A stretch of 26,711 nt of DNA from SM23-73-3 sp965369445 (GCA_965369445.1 CBDUQU010000023.1:1-26711); one strand, 5' to 3'; positions 1-7,587 are shown, counted from the stretch's first letter. Made by a program: numbers and translations. Notes: generated by a model from the letters alone, not told the origin.

Positions 1-259
1 GAGCATCGCATTGTTCACACATACGTGGGCCGGTAAGCTCCGCATTACAATGGGGACAGAAGAGTCTCGCTACCTCGCCTTCCGGTATTGACAGTTGACA
101 GTCTATGTTGAAACTTCCATATAATGAACTGAGACGGAGTCTTCCTCGCTCCCCGCCGTACTGGACGTTCAATTTCACGCTGGGATGATCGTCGACTTTT
201 ATCTCCTCATCCATCAAGCTTTTCCCACAGTGGGGACATTTAACGTTAACCTGAATCAT
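1..259 (-). CDS. zinc-ribbon protein, C-terminus cut by window edge
   Basis: The reverse strand opens with an ATG at 259-257 and stays open to the window edge, giving 86 residues with no stop. Three CxxC knuckles are visible: C8/C11 (KCPHCGK), C68/C71 (FCPHCNA) and C81/C84 (MCEQC), with a beta-rich stretch between the first and second. This suggests one or two structural zinc ribbons. The gene starts 3 bases after the stop of the NuoE-type gene, so the two are almost certainly cotranscribed and probably translationally coupled. The partner suggests an accessory or assembly role for an NADH-dehydrogenase or hydrogenase-type complex, but that is inference from position. I do not recognise a named family, and the C-terminal part is outside the window. 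Confidence 0.75.
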   Translation of the reverse strand, partial: MIQVNVKCPHCGKSLMDEEIKVDDHPSVKLNVQYGGERGRLRLSSLYGSFNIDCQLSIPEGEVARLFCPHCNAELTGPRMCEQCDA

Positions 260-262
260 AAT

Positions 263-736
263 CTACTCTCCTGGGGCAACTTGATATGTTTCAAGGACAG
301 GCCCAACCTTTCTGGTAGTCATCTCGCCGTAATATTCACCATCAATCATTACAATTGGGCCTAAGGCGCAACATCCCAGGCAATTGACGGTCTCAAGCGT
401 GAAATTCTTATCCTGGGTTGTCTCGCCTGGAGCAACTTCCAATCTTCTCCCGATTTCGTCCACGATCCTCTGTCCTCCCCTCACGTGGCAGGCAGTTCCC
501 ACGCAGACGGTGATGATATGTTTACCCCGCGGCTTGAGACTAAACGTCCTGTAGAAGCTGGCAACCCCATAAACATCCATAAGAGGGATTTGCAGTTTTT
601 CAGCAACAGTTTTGAGCACGTCCTCAGGAAGCCAGTTGAGATCGGATTGGATATCTTGGAGGAGAGGTATCAGAGCATCTTTCTTCTCTCCATGTTTCTT
701 GACCAAAGAATCGACAAGATCGGTTTGGTCCTGCAT
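263..736 (-). CDS. nuoE: NuoE/HydC-type [2Fe-2S] thioredoxin-like subunit
   Basis: This 157-residue protein matches the 24-kDa subunit of NADH:quinone oxidoreductase and the equivalent small subunit of NAD-linked hydrogenases and formate dehydrogenases. It has an N-terminal helical bundle (about 1-70, with DVYGVASFYRTF) and a thioredoxin-like domain. The four [2Fe-2S] ligands are C78 and C83 (CVGTAC) and C119 and C123 (NCLGCC). The protein passes electrons between the FMN/FeS NuoF-type subunit and the rest of the complex. The start is well supported: GGAGGA lies 5 bases before the ATG, and a TTGACA/TATCAT promoter lies about 60 bases upstream. No NuoF or other subunit is visible because the operon runs off the left edge. 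Complex I, bifurcating hydrogenase and formate dehydrogenase therefore cannot be told apart. Confidence 0.93.
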   Translation of the reverse strand: MQDQTDLVDSLVKKHGEKKDALIPLLQDIQSDLNWLPEDVLKTVAEKLQIPLMDVYGVASFYRTFSLKPRGKHIITVCVGTACHVRGGQRIVDEIGRRLEVAPGETTQDKNFTLETVNCLGCCALGPIVMIDGEYYGEMTTRKVGPVLETYQVAPGE

Positions 737-796
737 CGCCTTCCTCCGTTACAGTTGTTTTCGCATCGCTGCCAGATGCACAGCGAACAGTCTTTT

Positions 797-824
797 ATGA
801 TACGCTTTTTTGCACTTTTGTCAA
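797..824 (-). promoter_or_regulatory. sigma70-type promoter of the nuoE operon
   Basis: On the reverse strand a perfect TTGACA (824-819) is followed by a 16-bp spacer and TATCAT (802-797). Transcription would start near 790, giving a leader of about 55 bases before the nuoE ATG. Confidence 0.65.
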
Positions 825-1036
825 GAGAAAATGGATAGAAATGCCCCGTTTTGTTGCTTTCTAGGGCGCTCAATCGGGGCGAATTTCCCTATTGTGCTGA
901 CTACCAGCAAAAAGGCCCTCCCGGGGCGGGTTAAAAACGGACAAGGCGCAAAGAATTCTTAAGACTACGCTCTTAAACGTAGAAGAGGGATTGGAACAGG
1001 CAAAGCAGAGCCAAAAAGAGACAGAAAGCAAGTAGG

Positions 1037-1070
1037 TCCGAAATCCTCCGCCTCGGGCGGCGGTTTCGGA
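1037..1070. repeat. long imperfect stem-loop in 737-1261 gene-free stretch
   Basis: TCCGAAA at 1037-1043 pairs with TTTCGGA at 1064-1070, and CCTCCGCC pairs with GGCGGCGG inside it with one or two mismatches, around a TCG loop. Further left (893-1010) I see no gene, only an AT-rich segment with AAGAATTCTTAAGA and a short CTACG/CGTAG pairing. The whole stretch looks like an intergenic structured element, not coding DNA. Confidence 0.5.
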
Positions 1071-1080
1071 CATGATAAAC

Positions 1081-1103
1081 TTCCCTCCCTCGATGGGAGG
1101 GAA
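1081..1103. repeat. perfect 9-bp stem-loop
   Basis: TTCCCTCCC (1081-1089), loop TCGAT, GGGAGGGAA (1095-1103). No T-tract follows on either strand, so it is not a standard intrinsic terminator. The loop resembles that of the next hairpin at 1150-1170. Confidence 0.5.
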
Positions 1104-1149
1104 TAAAAGGGAGGGTGAAATGAAGTACTGTTTCTGCCTCAGAATCGTA

Positions 1150-1170
1150 TCAGGAGCTCGGTGCTCCTGA
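1150..1170. repeat. perfect 8-bp stem-loop
   Basis: TCAGGAGC (1150-1157), loop TCGGT, GCTCCTGA (1163-1170). It lies beyond the gdhA terminator on the reverse strand. The arms differ from those at 1081-1103, but the loop TCGRT is shared, as expected of a family of short palindromic repeats. Confidence 0.45.
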
Positions 1171-1187
1171 CTTGCGGAGGAAGCTTA

Positions 1188-1236
1188 GAAAAACAAAGAG
1201 GCCTTCCTCAGGCATTGAAATGCCGAAAAAGGCCTC
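1188..1236 (-). terminator. intrinsic terminator of gdhA
   Basis: On the reverse strand, 25 bases after the gdhA stop, GAGGCCTT/AAGGCCTC arms (1236-1229 and 1205-1198) enclose an inner GGCATT/AATGCC stem. The hairpin is followed by a T-rich run (CTTTGTTTTTC, down to 1188). Confidence 0.75.
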
Positions 1237-1261
1237 CCCTCTAATTGCAAAACCTTCAAGA

Positions 1262-2581
1262 TTACGGGAATATTCCGCGCTCCTTGTAAACCTTCTCCAG
1301 AGCCAACAGGGCCACAATATAGGCGGCCGTGCGCCAATCAGTGTTATACTTCTTGGCAGCGTCACGGACTCGCTCGTAGGCGACAATTATCTTTTTGTGC
1401 AACTTGCGGTCTACCTCTTCAAGCTCCCAGAATTCGCTTCGCTTGTTCTGCAGCCATTCGAAGTAGCTCACGATCACGCCGCCGGCGTTGCACAAGATAT
1501 CGGGGATAACATGAATTCCTTTCTCTTGCAGGATCCGGTCGCCGTCGGGATCAGTGGGGCCATTTGCTCCTTCAGCCACAAGCTTGACGTTCAACCAGGG
1601 AGCCGTGTCGGCTGTGATCTGGTTTTCCAGTGCGGCAGGAATAAAGATGTCTGCCTGTGTCTGCAAGAGGGTTTTGCGGTCGATTGGCTCGGCTTTGGTG
1701 TAGCCGGAGATGAGGCCCTTGTTCTTTTTGGCATAGTCAATCAGGTTATCCGGATCGATGCCGTCCGGATTTGCTATGGCCCCGCTGACATCCTCAACCG
1801 CGATTAGCTTCGATCCGTGCTTCTCCATCAAAACGGCGGCCCAAGAGCCCACATTGCCGAACCCCTGAACAGTGTAGGTGGCACCCCTCAACTCAAAACC
1901 GTTATCCTTGGCCCATTCCTCGATGGTGAATACTACACCCTGTCCGGTTGCTTTATCCCTTCCTAAGCTGCCACCCGATTCGATGGGCTTGCCGGTAACC
2001 ACGTGGGTGCAGCGCTGTCGTTCGTGTGGGGGCATGGTGGAGAGGTAGGTGTCCAGAATCCAGGCCATAATCTGGGCGGTGGTGTTCACGTCCGGCGCTG
2101 GAATATCATACTCCGGCCCTATGTTGCTGCCCAGAGCGAATGTAAAGCGGCGGGTGATATGTTCCAGCTCGGTCATCGAATACCTGGATGGATCCAGCTG
2201 TATCCCCCCTTTGGCCCCGCCAAATGGGATATTGACTATGGCCGATTTCCAGGTCATCCAGGTTGCCAGGGCCCGTACCTCGTCGATGTCGACTGCAGGA
2301 TGGAAACGAAGTCCTCCTTTGAAGGGACCCAGCGCGCTGTTATGCTGCACCCGGTAGCCGGTGAACATTTCGATCCGCCCATCGTCCATTTTCACCGGGA
2401 AGTTGATTACAATCTCGTTAGTTGTCATGGCCAGGATCTTGCGAATGTTATCGTCTAACTTCATCAGATCTGCAGCCTTGTCGAACTGCCTGACCACGTT
2501 ATTGTACACACTTGCTTGTTTCCTCCCGGCTCTCTCTTCGAGAACGGGAGTGCGGTTTATGTCCGCTGGAGACGCTTTCAT
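1262..2581 (-). CDS. gdhA: glutamate dehydrogenase (NAD(P)+-dependent)
   Basis: The enzyme interconverts glutamate with 2-oxoglutarate plus ammonia. From the start chosen here it has 439 residues, close to the 410-450 of hexameric bacterial and archaeal enzymes. Substrate-domain motifs are GPFKGG (K88), the catalytic lysine motif GGAKGG (K124) and PAPDVNT (D164). The Rossmann signature GFGNVG is at 240-245, and EGANGPTDPDGD and CNAGGVIVSYFEW follow. The frame stays open 19 codons further upstream. I chose the ATG at 2581 because AGGAGGT sits 4 bases before it, and because the added residues are not family-like. A terminator follows at 1188-1236. Cofactor preference (NAD or NADP) cannot be decided by eye. 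Confidence 0.97.
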   Translation of the reverse strand: MKASPADINRTPVLEERAGRKQASVYNNVVRQFDKAADLMKLDDNIRKILAMTTNEIVINFPVKMDDGRIEMFTGYRVQHNSALGPFKGGLRFHPAVDIDEVRALATWMTWKSAIVNIPFGGAKGGIQLDPSRYSMTELEHITRRFTFALGSNIGPEYDIPAPDVNTTAQIMAWILDTYLSTMPPHERQRCTHVVTGKPIESGGSLGRDKATGQGVVFTIEEWAKDNGFELRGATYTVQGFGNVGSWAAVLMEKHGSKLIAVEDVSGAIANPDGIDPDNLIDYAKKNKGLISGYTKAEPIDRKTLLQTQADIFIPAALENQITADTAPWLNVKLVAEGANGPTDPDGDRILQEKGIHVIPDILCNAGGVIVSYFEWLQNKRSEFWELEEVDRKLHKKIIVAYERVRDAAKKYNTDWRTAAYIVALLALEKVYKERGIFP

Positions 2582-2741
2582 GATTACCTCCTTCATCTTT
2601 CGTGCCTGCCCCACGTCAAAGGGCAAACTACGTGGCACGCTTGATCAACTGGTGTTATGTTTTAAACGTCTGATTCTTCCTGCCTAGCACTAATCCTTCC
2701 AAAATAAACCTGTGGAGGATGATGACGGCGGTTCGGTCATT

Positions 2742-3077
2742 CTATTCGTAATCCTCGCACCGCCAGATTCCCCCTTCCGGCTTTGGAAGCTCGCACGTTT
2801 CTTGCTTCTTGCAGTTCCGACACAGACCCTTGTACCTGGCCGAATCTTCTTCTTCAGCACTGGACCTTGTCCCCGGCCCCTTCATTGGTGAAGTGTTGTT
2901 GTCGGCGGATATGACCGGATAAGGTGCATACAGCAACTTCCATTCCCTCTGTTTTGAGATTGGCATTGCCTGCTCCGTCGCCATACGCTTTGGGGGAGCT
3001 TGGGCACCTCTCATCTCTCTTCTCGTTTCTGTGGTACTTGGCTTGCCGCCATTTTTTACCCGTTGAATTGGAGCCAT
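2742..3077 (-). CDS. small protein with C-terminal four-cysteine module
   Basis: This 111-residue protein has a basic, low-complexity N-terminal two thirds and a compact C-terminal module of the form CRNC-x5-C...GGIWRCEDYE. The last 30 residues hold four cysteines and an acidic end. From memory, a small family of bacterial proteins of unknown function carries such a tail (KGLCxNCxxxxxC...WxCEEY), presumably binding zinc or iron. No catalytic residues are obvious. The start is strongly supported by GGAGGT about 8 bases before the ATG, downstream of an A/T-rich leader. It stands alone on its strand, 160 bases from gdhA. Function is unknown. Confidence 0.72.
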   Translation of the reverse strand: MAPIQRVKNGGKPSTTETRREMRGAQAPPKRMATEQAMPISKQREWKLLYAPYPVISADNNTSPMKGPGTRSSAEEEDSARYKGLCRNCKKQETCELPKPEGGIWRCEDYE

Positions 3078-3115
3078 AGCGCTAACCTCCTTTCTTTTTT
3101 TAGCCTTGGCTCACA

Positions 3116-3181
3116 CCTGCACCCCAATTCATAGCGAAACCCATGCCACTTCAATTCGGGGCCGTTCTTCCCCGGTGCAGG
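3116..3181 (-). promoter_or_regulatory. possible folded leader of the four-cysteine protein gene
   Basis: CCTGCACC (3116-3123) is complementary to GGTGCAGG (3174-3181). A GGGG/CCCC pair (3158-3161, 3170-3173) stacks directly inside its right arm. The structure would sit just upstream of the SD of the 3077 gene if the leader is long enough. No known riboswitch class is recognised. Confidence 0.25.
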
Positions 3182-3320
3182 AAACGGCGCAGGTAGTGTG
3201 TCGATGGTCTAAGTCAAAGAGAATCAAGGGGATTCGTACGCGGGGATGTTATGGTGAGCTTTTATGGAAGCTCATCGCAACGGCAGAGAATATCGGAAAT
3301 TATTGAGGAGATTTGAATCG

Positions 3321-3339
3321 CCGGGGAGAATCTCCCCGG
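3321..3339 (-). terminator. GC-rich hairpin after the response-regulator gene
   Basis: CCGGGGA/TCCCCGG, a 7-bp stem with a 5-base loop, starts 11 bases after the regulator stop on the reverse strand. The following sequence is only mildly T-rich, so it is a weak or factor-assisted terminator candidate. Confidence 0.4.
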
Positions 3340-3350
3340 AAGAGAGGAAG

Positions 3351-4706
3351 TCAGAAGGAGGATGGTCCCTCGATTTTTTTCAGCTTTTCTCGAAGTGTTT
3401 TTCGGTCGATTTGAAGTATCTCGGCGGTTTTTGTTTTGTTGCCCTTCACGCTTGCCAAGACATTACGAATGTATTCGGCTTCCACTTCAGCTAAGGTTCG
3501 ATCCAAGCCCGTTTCCCGCAGGGCGGAGAAACGCATGAGTGAAGGCAGGTCGGAAACCTCGATAAGATCACTATCGGTCATGACCACCAGACGCTGAACC
3601 ACGTTCTCAAGTTCCCTCACGTTACCAGGCCAGTGGTAATTTCTCAGAACTTGCAGAGCATTATCGGAAAATCGAAGCGTAGACTTTCCGAATTCCTCAG
3701 CAAACTTAGCTGCGAAATGATGAGCCAACAGTAGAATATCGTCGCCTCTCTCCCGCAACGGGGGCATGGCTACAGTGAGCACATGGAGGCGAAAAAACAG
3801 GTCTTCGCGGAAAACTCCCTTCCCCACCAAACTGACCAAATCCTTGTTGGTTGCGGCGATGATTCTGATGTCCACCTTTCGCGAACGGGAGGCTCCGACC
3901 ATGTAGACCTCTTTATCTTCAAGCACCCGGAGAAGCTTGGTCTGCATGGACAGACTGGTATCGCTGATTTCATCCAGAAAGATGGTCCCGCCATCGGCGG
4001 TCTGAAAGAAACCTGCGCGGGATTCGGTGGCTCCAGTGAAAGCCCCTTTGACGTGTCCGAAGAGTTCACTCTCTAAAAGACCCTCAGGAATACCCCCGCA
4101 GTTCACCGGCACAAACGGAGCCGAAGCCCTTGTGCTGCTATAGTGTATGGCCCTGGCCACCAGCTCCTTGCCCGTTCCGCTCTCCCCCGAAATAAGTACG
4201 GTCGCCGAGGTTGATGCAGTCTTGGCAATGGTGGTCAAGACCTTCTGCATCACCTCCGACTCCCCAATTAGACCATAAGGCGCCGAGGGCATCTTTTGCA
4301 ATCGGGCTGCTCCCAGTCTGCGCAGATGCAGCTTGTCCAGCGTCCGCCGGACCGCGGAAAAGAGTTCCTCGTCGGTAAAGGGTTTGGTAAGATATTCCTC
4401 CGCCCCGGTCTTGATCGCCTTGACCGCCCCTTCGATCGAGGGGTAACCGGTAATTGTCATTATTTCGGTATCCTTGTAGTTCTCCCGGACATGCCTTATC
4501 AGATCGATACCACTAACCCTGGGCATTTTCAGGTCCGTTACGACCAGGTCAACCGTCGTATTCTCAAGAACCCTGATGGCTTCACCCACGCTGGCGGCAG
4601 TGAAAACCCGGTATCCCTTGGACGTCAGGTTTCTCTGGAGCACTTCCAGTGTTTGTTCCGAGTCATCAACAACGAGGATACGCTCTTTCTCGACAGAAGA
4701 TGCCAT
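3351..4706 (-). CDS. sigma54-dependent NtrC-family response regulator
   Basis: This 451-residue protein has the full three-domain layout. The receiver domain (about 8-120) has phospho-acceptor D58 (VVTDLKMP) and the conserved lysine in LTKPF. The AAA+ domain (about 145-380) has Walker A GESGTGKE (174-181), the sigma54-contacting GAFTGA loop (221-226) and Walker B TIFLDE. A Fis-type helix-turn-helix (about 408-445) ends the protein. It should hydrolyse ATP to open sigma54 promoters after phosphorylation by its partner kinase, encoded 1 base upstream. A GTG at 4715, overlapping the kinase stop, is also possible. I chose the ATG at 4706 because the GGAGGAG is then about 11 bases away rather than 2. 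I found no clear -24/-12 site here, so its targets are probably elsewhere. Confidence 0.95.
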   Translation of the reverse strand: MASSVEKERILVVDDSEQTLEVLQRNLTSKGYRVFTAASVGEAIRVLENTTVDLVVTDLKMPRVSGIDLIRHVRENYKDTEIMTITGYPSIEGAVKAIKTGAEEYLTKPFTDEELFSAVRRTLDKLHLRRLGAARLQKMPSAPYGLIGESEVMQKVLTTIAKTASTSATVLISGESGTGKELVARAIHYSSTRASAPFVPVNCGGIPEGLLESELFGHVKGAFTGATESRAGFFQTADGGTIFLDEISDTSLSMQTKLLRVLEDKEVYMVGASRSRKVDIRIIAATNKDLVSLVGKGVFREDLFFRLHVLTVAMPPLRERGDDILLLAHHFAAKFAEEFGKSTLRFSDNALQVLRNYHWPGNVRELENVVQRLVVMTDSDLIEVSDLPSLMRFSALRETGLDRTLAEVEAEYIRNVLASVKGNKTKTAEILQIDRKTLREKLKKIEGPSSF

Positions 4707-4707
4707 C

Positions 4708-6459
4708 TTAGTCACTCTCCTCCACGTCTGGTGCCCCTGTCAAGGGCAGTTTCACCTCGAATCGTGTGCCACGTCCGACTTTGCTATAAACTTTGATGGA
4801 GCCCCCATGAGAGGTCACGATTCCGTGAACCACGGCCAGTCCCAAACCCGTTCCCTGGTTAATGTCTTTGGTCGTAAAGAACGGAATGAATATCTTTTTC
4901 GTAACCGCCTCGCTCATACCGATGCCCGTGTCTTCCACAATCAACGAGATGTGTCCTTCCCCGGCAAGTGTCCGCACCGTCAGCCTACCTCCGTCCGGCA
5001 TCGCCTGAATGGCATTGACAATCAGATTGACCAGGACTTGAGTCAACTGCGTCGGATCGGCAGTTACCTCCGGCAGGTCAGGCGAAAATGAACGCACCAT
5101 CTCTATTCTCTCCTTGACACAACGAGACTCGAGGAAATGGAGCCCCTCCTCAACCAACTGATTCAAATTGACCTGGGTCTTCTTTGGCGGCATCGGCCGG
5201 GCGAATAACATCAACTTTTTGACCACCTCCCGTGCATGCATGGAAGCGATCACTGCTTTCTCAATATCCTCCTCCGCTTGTTTGGGCAATCCCGGGCATT
5301 TCTGTGCAAGTTGAGCGAACCCCAAGGTATGGCTCAAGGGCTCATTCAATTCATGAGCCACGCCTGCGGCGAGTTGTCCGATGGTAGCCAGACGATCAGC
5401 GTGCCTTAGCTGATCCTGGAGCTTCGATTTTTCCTCTTGAGCTTGTCTTCGCTCTATGATGATTGCCACCTCTCTGGCAATGGCATCGATCAGGCTTCGC
5501 TCCTCTTTGAGGAAAGGACCCTCGTCTAGCTCTGGCATCTCTTTTGCGTAGGCCACCTGGACAATGCCTCGTGGCTGCCCGCTCACAACGATCTCTGCCG
5601 TCTGCATCTGCCGCTTCTCTTGAAAGCCAGGTGTGGTGTAACGGCACTCTTCTAAAATGATTCTTGCCGAGGCCATCTCTGGGTATAGCCAAGCGGGAGG
5701 AAGAAGTTCTACGATACCCTGCAGAATCTCTTCCAGCGATATCGCGGGTCGTGCGGACAGTTGCGCTATGCCATAAAGGCACGTTAGTTCCTTGATTCGC
5801 TCACGCAAACCCACCTGTGCGCTTCGGTGCGCTAAGGCCACTCCAAGCATTTGAGCTAAGCCCTCGTAGAATTCTATCTCCTCCCCGGTGAAATAGTCCT
5901 TCCTCCTGCTCTTCAGCTGCAGAAGCCCAACATTATCCTCGTCGATCACGAGCGGGAAGAGGGCCAACGACCGACAATTCCCTCCCAGTCCGTATCCTTT
6001 ACTATTCGATTGTTGACGGGACCCGGTATGGTCGAGTTTAGTCGTGCGTGCATTGCCTGTGTAGAAACCGCCTTTCTCGGTAAAGAAAGGTAAAGAATGG
6101 TCAATACGGCCGAGCATAACGTCTCGGCACAGGCTTTCCAAGACGGAGTCGTCTCGGGAACAAGGTATCATCTTACCGTCCCCGGTTTTGCTGCAGGGCA
6201 ATTGCTCGAACCTGAATGACGGCTTGCCGTTCCGGGTGGTCTCGCAGCGGAAATACCTGTCGTGTCTCTTAAGCCGCAGCTCCACTGAATCGCAGCCGGA
6301 GAAGTCGATCAGCAACGCCGCGACCTCGCGGGCGAAGTCAATTCTCGGAAGGCCACGATTGGCATAGTGTTGGATCTTGTGGGAAATGCCCCGAAACTCC
6401 TCCCCCAGTCTTCGGCCAGCGGGATGGGCATCGACCTCCTTTGAGTTCTTCTTTCCCAT
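4708..6459 (-). CDS. GAF-domain sensor histidine kinase
   Basis: This 583-residue kinase shows no convincing transmembrane segment, so it is probably cytoplasmic. The first ~340 residues hold two GAF-like sensor regions (about 35-210 and 225-335). The first contains six cysteines (C56, C72, C89, C100, C111, C162). Phospho-acceptor H369 lies in GVAHELNEPL. The ATPase domain has an N-box (VNLIVNAIQAM, 477-487), G1 EDTGIGM (509-515) and G2 GTGLGLAVV (536-544). It should phosphorylate the regulator that begins 1 base after its stop. The signal is unknown; the cysteines allow redox or metal sensing, but this is a guess. There is no good SD before the ATG, and a TTGACA-N16-TAAAAT promoter ends 10 bases upstream, so the mRNA may be leaderless. 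Confidence 0.94.
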   Translation of the reverse strand: MGKKNSKEVDAHPAGRRLGEEFRGISHKIQHYANRGLPRIDFAREVAALLIDFSGCDSVELRLKRHDRYFRCETTRNGKPSFRFEQLPCSKTGDGKMIPCSRDDSVLESLCRDVMLGRIDHSLPFFTEKGGFYTGNARTTKLDHTGSRQQSNSKGYGLGGNCRSLALFPLVIDEDNVGLLQLKSRRKDYFTGEEIEFYEGLAQMLGVALAHRSAQVGLRERIKELTCLYGIAQLSARPAISLEEILQGIVELLPPAWLYPEMASARIILEECRYTTPGFQEKRQMQTAEIVVSGQPRGIVQVAYAKEMPELDEGPFLKEERSLIDAIAREVAIIIERRQAQEEKSKLQDQLRHADRLATIGQLAAGVAHELNEPLSHTLGFAQLAQKCPGLPKQAEEDIEKAVIASMHAREVVKKLMLFARPMPPKKTQVNLNQLVEEGLHFLESRCVKERIEMVRSFSPDLPEVTADPTQLTQVLVNLIVNAIQAMPDGGRLTVRTLAGEGHISLIVEDTGIGMSEAVTKKIFIPFFTTKDINQGTGLGLAVVHGIVTSHGGSIKVYSKVGRGTRFEVKLPLTGAPDVEESD

Positions 6460-6469
6460 AGCATCACCA

Positions 6470-6497
6470 ATTTTAAGAACCCGCTGCAGAATGTCAA
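6470..6497 (-). promoter_or_regulatory. promoter of the kinase/regulator operon, very close to the ATG
   Basis: Reverse strand: TTGACA (6497-6492), 16-bp spacer, TAAAAT (6475-6470). The start codon is at 6459, so transcription starting the usual 6-7 bases after the -10 gives a leader of only a few bases. The rest of 6498-6700 holds nothing I recognise. Confidence 0.6.
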
Positions 6498-6700
6498 GGA
6501 ATAATCCACGGAGACTTGGAGTGCTGTACTTCTCTCACGAAACAGAAATGCAGACGGTTCTGGATAGCTTCCTTACGACCGCTCACCGCAAAGCGCAGTC
6601 GGCAAACAGAATCCGCGGCTTCTCACAGCGCATAACGACGCCTGCCACCATACTCATATACGAGGTATTTGTGGCCTGGAGTAAGGATAGGATTTTTTGC

Positions 6701-6730
6701 TTGACAAATGATTATGTTATCTTCTTAATA
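6701..6730 (+). promoter_or_regulatory. promoter of rnhB-yraN
   Basis: A perfect TTGACA (6701-6706), 18-bp spacer and TTAATA (6725-6730) predict a leader of about 115 bases before rnhB. A short CCTCG/CGAGG hairpin lies early in the leader. Confidence 0.5.
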
Positions 6731-6850
6731 AGGCAGCCACCTCGTAAGATCGAGGAAAAGCTGATTGACCTTCCAGTGTAAAACCGAAAACGAGGATGAA
6801 GAGGTCGAACTTAGAGTTTGCTTTAGTATCGAATTCCGGGGAGAAGTCTG

Positions 6851-7510
6851 ATGGCTAACAGACCTGCCGACTTGCTTTCTCTGGAAAGCAACCTGTGGAG
6901 AAAGGGGTTCAGAACGGTGGCAGGCGTGGACGAGGTTGGGCGCGGTCCGTTAGCGGGACCGGTTGTGGCGGCATGCGTGGTCTTGCCCCAGGATTTCTCT
7001 GTGCCCGGGGTGGATGATTCCAAGAAATTGACTGTCAAGAAAAGGGAGAGGCTTTTCGACCAGATCATGGAAGGAGCCGACCAAGTCGGAATCGGGATCG
7101 TGGGAGAGAAGGCCATCGATGCTATGAACATCCTCAATGCCTCCTTGAAGGCCATGTTCAAGGCAGTGCAGAAGCTAAAGAACGTGCCCGAATTCATCCT
7201 GGTGGACGGAAATCAAAGGATCCCAAACCTTCCGCTTCCCCAGATGCCGGTGATAAAAGGGGACTCGAAGAGTCTCTCCATAGCGGCGGCATCCATAGTG
7301 GCCAAGGTTACCAGGGACAGGATCATGCTCGACTACCACCAAAAGTACCCGGAGTTTTCCTTCGCTGACCACAAGGGTTACGGCACCAGGACCCACGTGG
7401 AAGCTTTGCAGGCGTTCGGTCCGTGCGAGATCCATCGAAAATCGTTCAAGCTGGTCAAGCTGTGCCGGACAAATCAGATTAATCTGGATACGCACCCCGC
7501 GGTGGGATAA
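6851..7510 (+). CDS. rnhB: ribonuclease HII
   Basis: RNase HII cleaves the RNA strand of RNA-DNA hybrids and removes single ribonucleotides from DNA. The 219 residues cover the whole family. The N-terminal motif GVDEVGRGPLAGPVVA provides D27 and E28. LVDGN provides D119 and KGDSKS provides D138, completing the DEDD metal site. SIAAASIVAKVTRD, the HKGYGT loop and the C-terminal GP..IHRKSF follow in the expected order. GGGGAG about 8 bases before the ATG fixes the start. It is followed 90 bases later by a YraN-family gene; rnhB-yraN neighbourhood is common in bacteria, often after rplS, which is absent here. The last ~15 residues are poorly conserved. Confidence 0.97.
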   Translation: MANRPADLLSLESNLWRKGFRTVAGVDEVGRGPLAGPVVAACVVLPQDFSVPGVDDSKKLTVKKRERLFDQIMEGADQVGIGIVGEKAIDAMNILNASLKAMFKAVQKLKNVPEFILVDGNQRIPNLPLPQMPVIKGDSKSLSIAAASIVAKVTRDRIMLDYHQKYPEFSFADHKGYGTRTHVEALQAFGPCEIHRKSFKLVKLCRTNQINLDTHPAVG

Positions 7511-7552
7511 ATTCCCGCCGCTATGTGGAGAGAAAACTCGAGAAACTCATAG

Positions 7553-7587
7553 GGCGGGGTTCATCCTGAAGGGCATTCAGCCCCGCC
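7553..7587 (+). repeat. GC-rich stem-loop between rnhB and yraN
   Basis: GGCGGGG (7553-7559) pairs with CCCCGCC (7581-7587). CTGAA/TTCAG stacks inside with a one-sided bulge. No T-tract follows, so it may be a repeat or mRNA processing site rather than a terminator. The yraN start 13 bases later has no SD. Confidence 0.4.

Noticed and set aside
870..1073. 67-residue reverse open frame in the nuoE-gdhA spacer
   Set aside because: It runs through the 1037-1070 stem-loop, has no SD and has low-complexity sequence; better explained as non-coding repeat DNA.
1172..1807. 211-residue forward open frame opposite gdhA
   Set aside because: It lies antisense to strongly supported catalytic motifs of GdhA and has no SD; it is a shadow of GC-biased codons.
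2600..3120. Sigma54 -24/-12 site
   Set aside because: TGGCAC-like strings were found (near 2630 and 3105), but the distance to a GC element is off by a base or more; no acceptable match.
4296..5091. Overlapping forward frames opposite the kinase and regulator
   Set aside because: Both overlap intact catalytic motifs on the other strand and look like random sequence.
6377..6781. 134-residue forward frame across the kinase start and rnhB promoter
   Set aside because: It covers both divergent promoters and antisense kinase sequence, with no recognisable protein.
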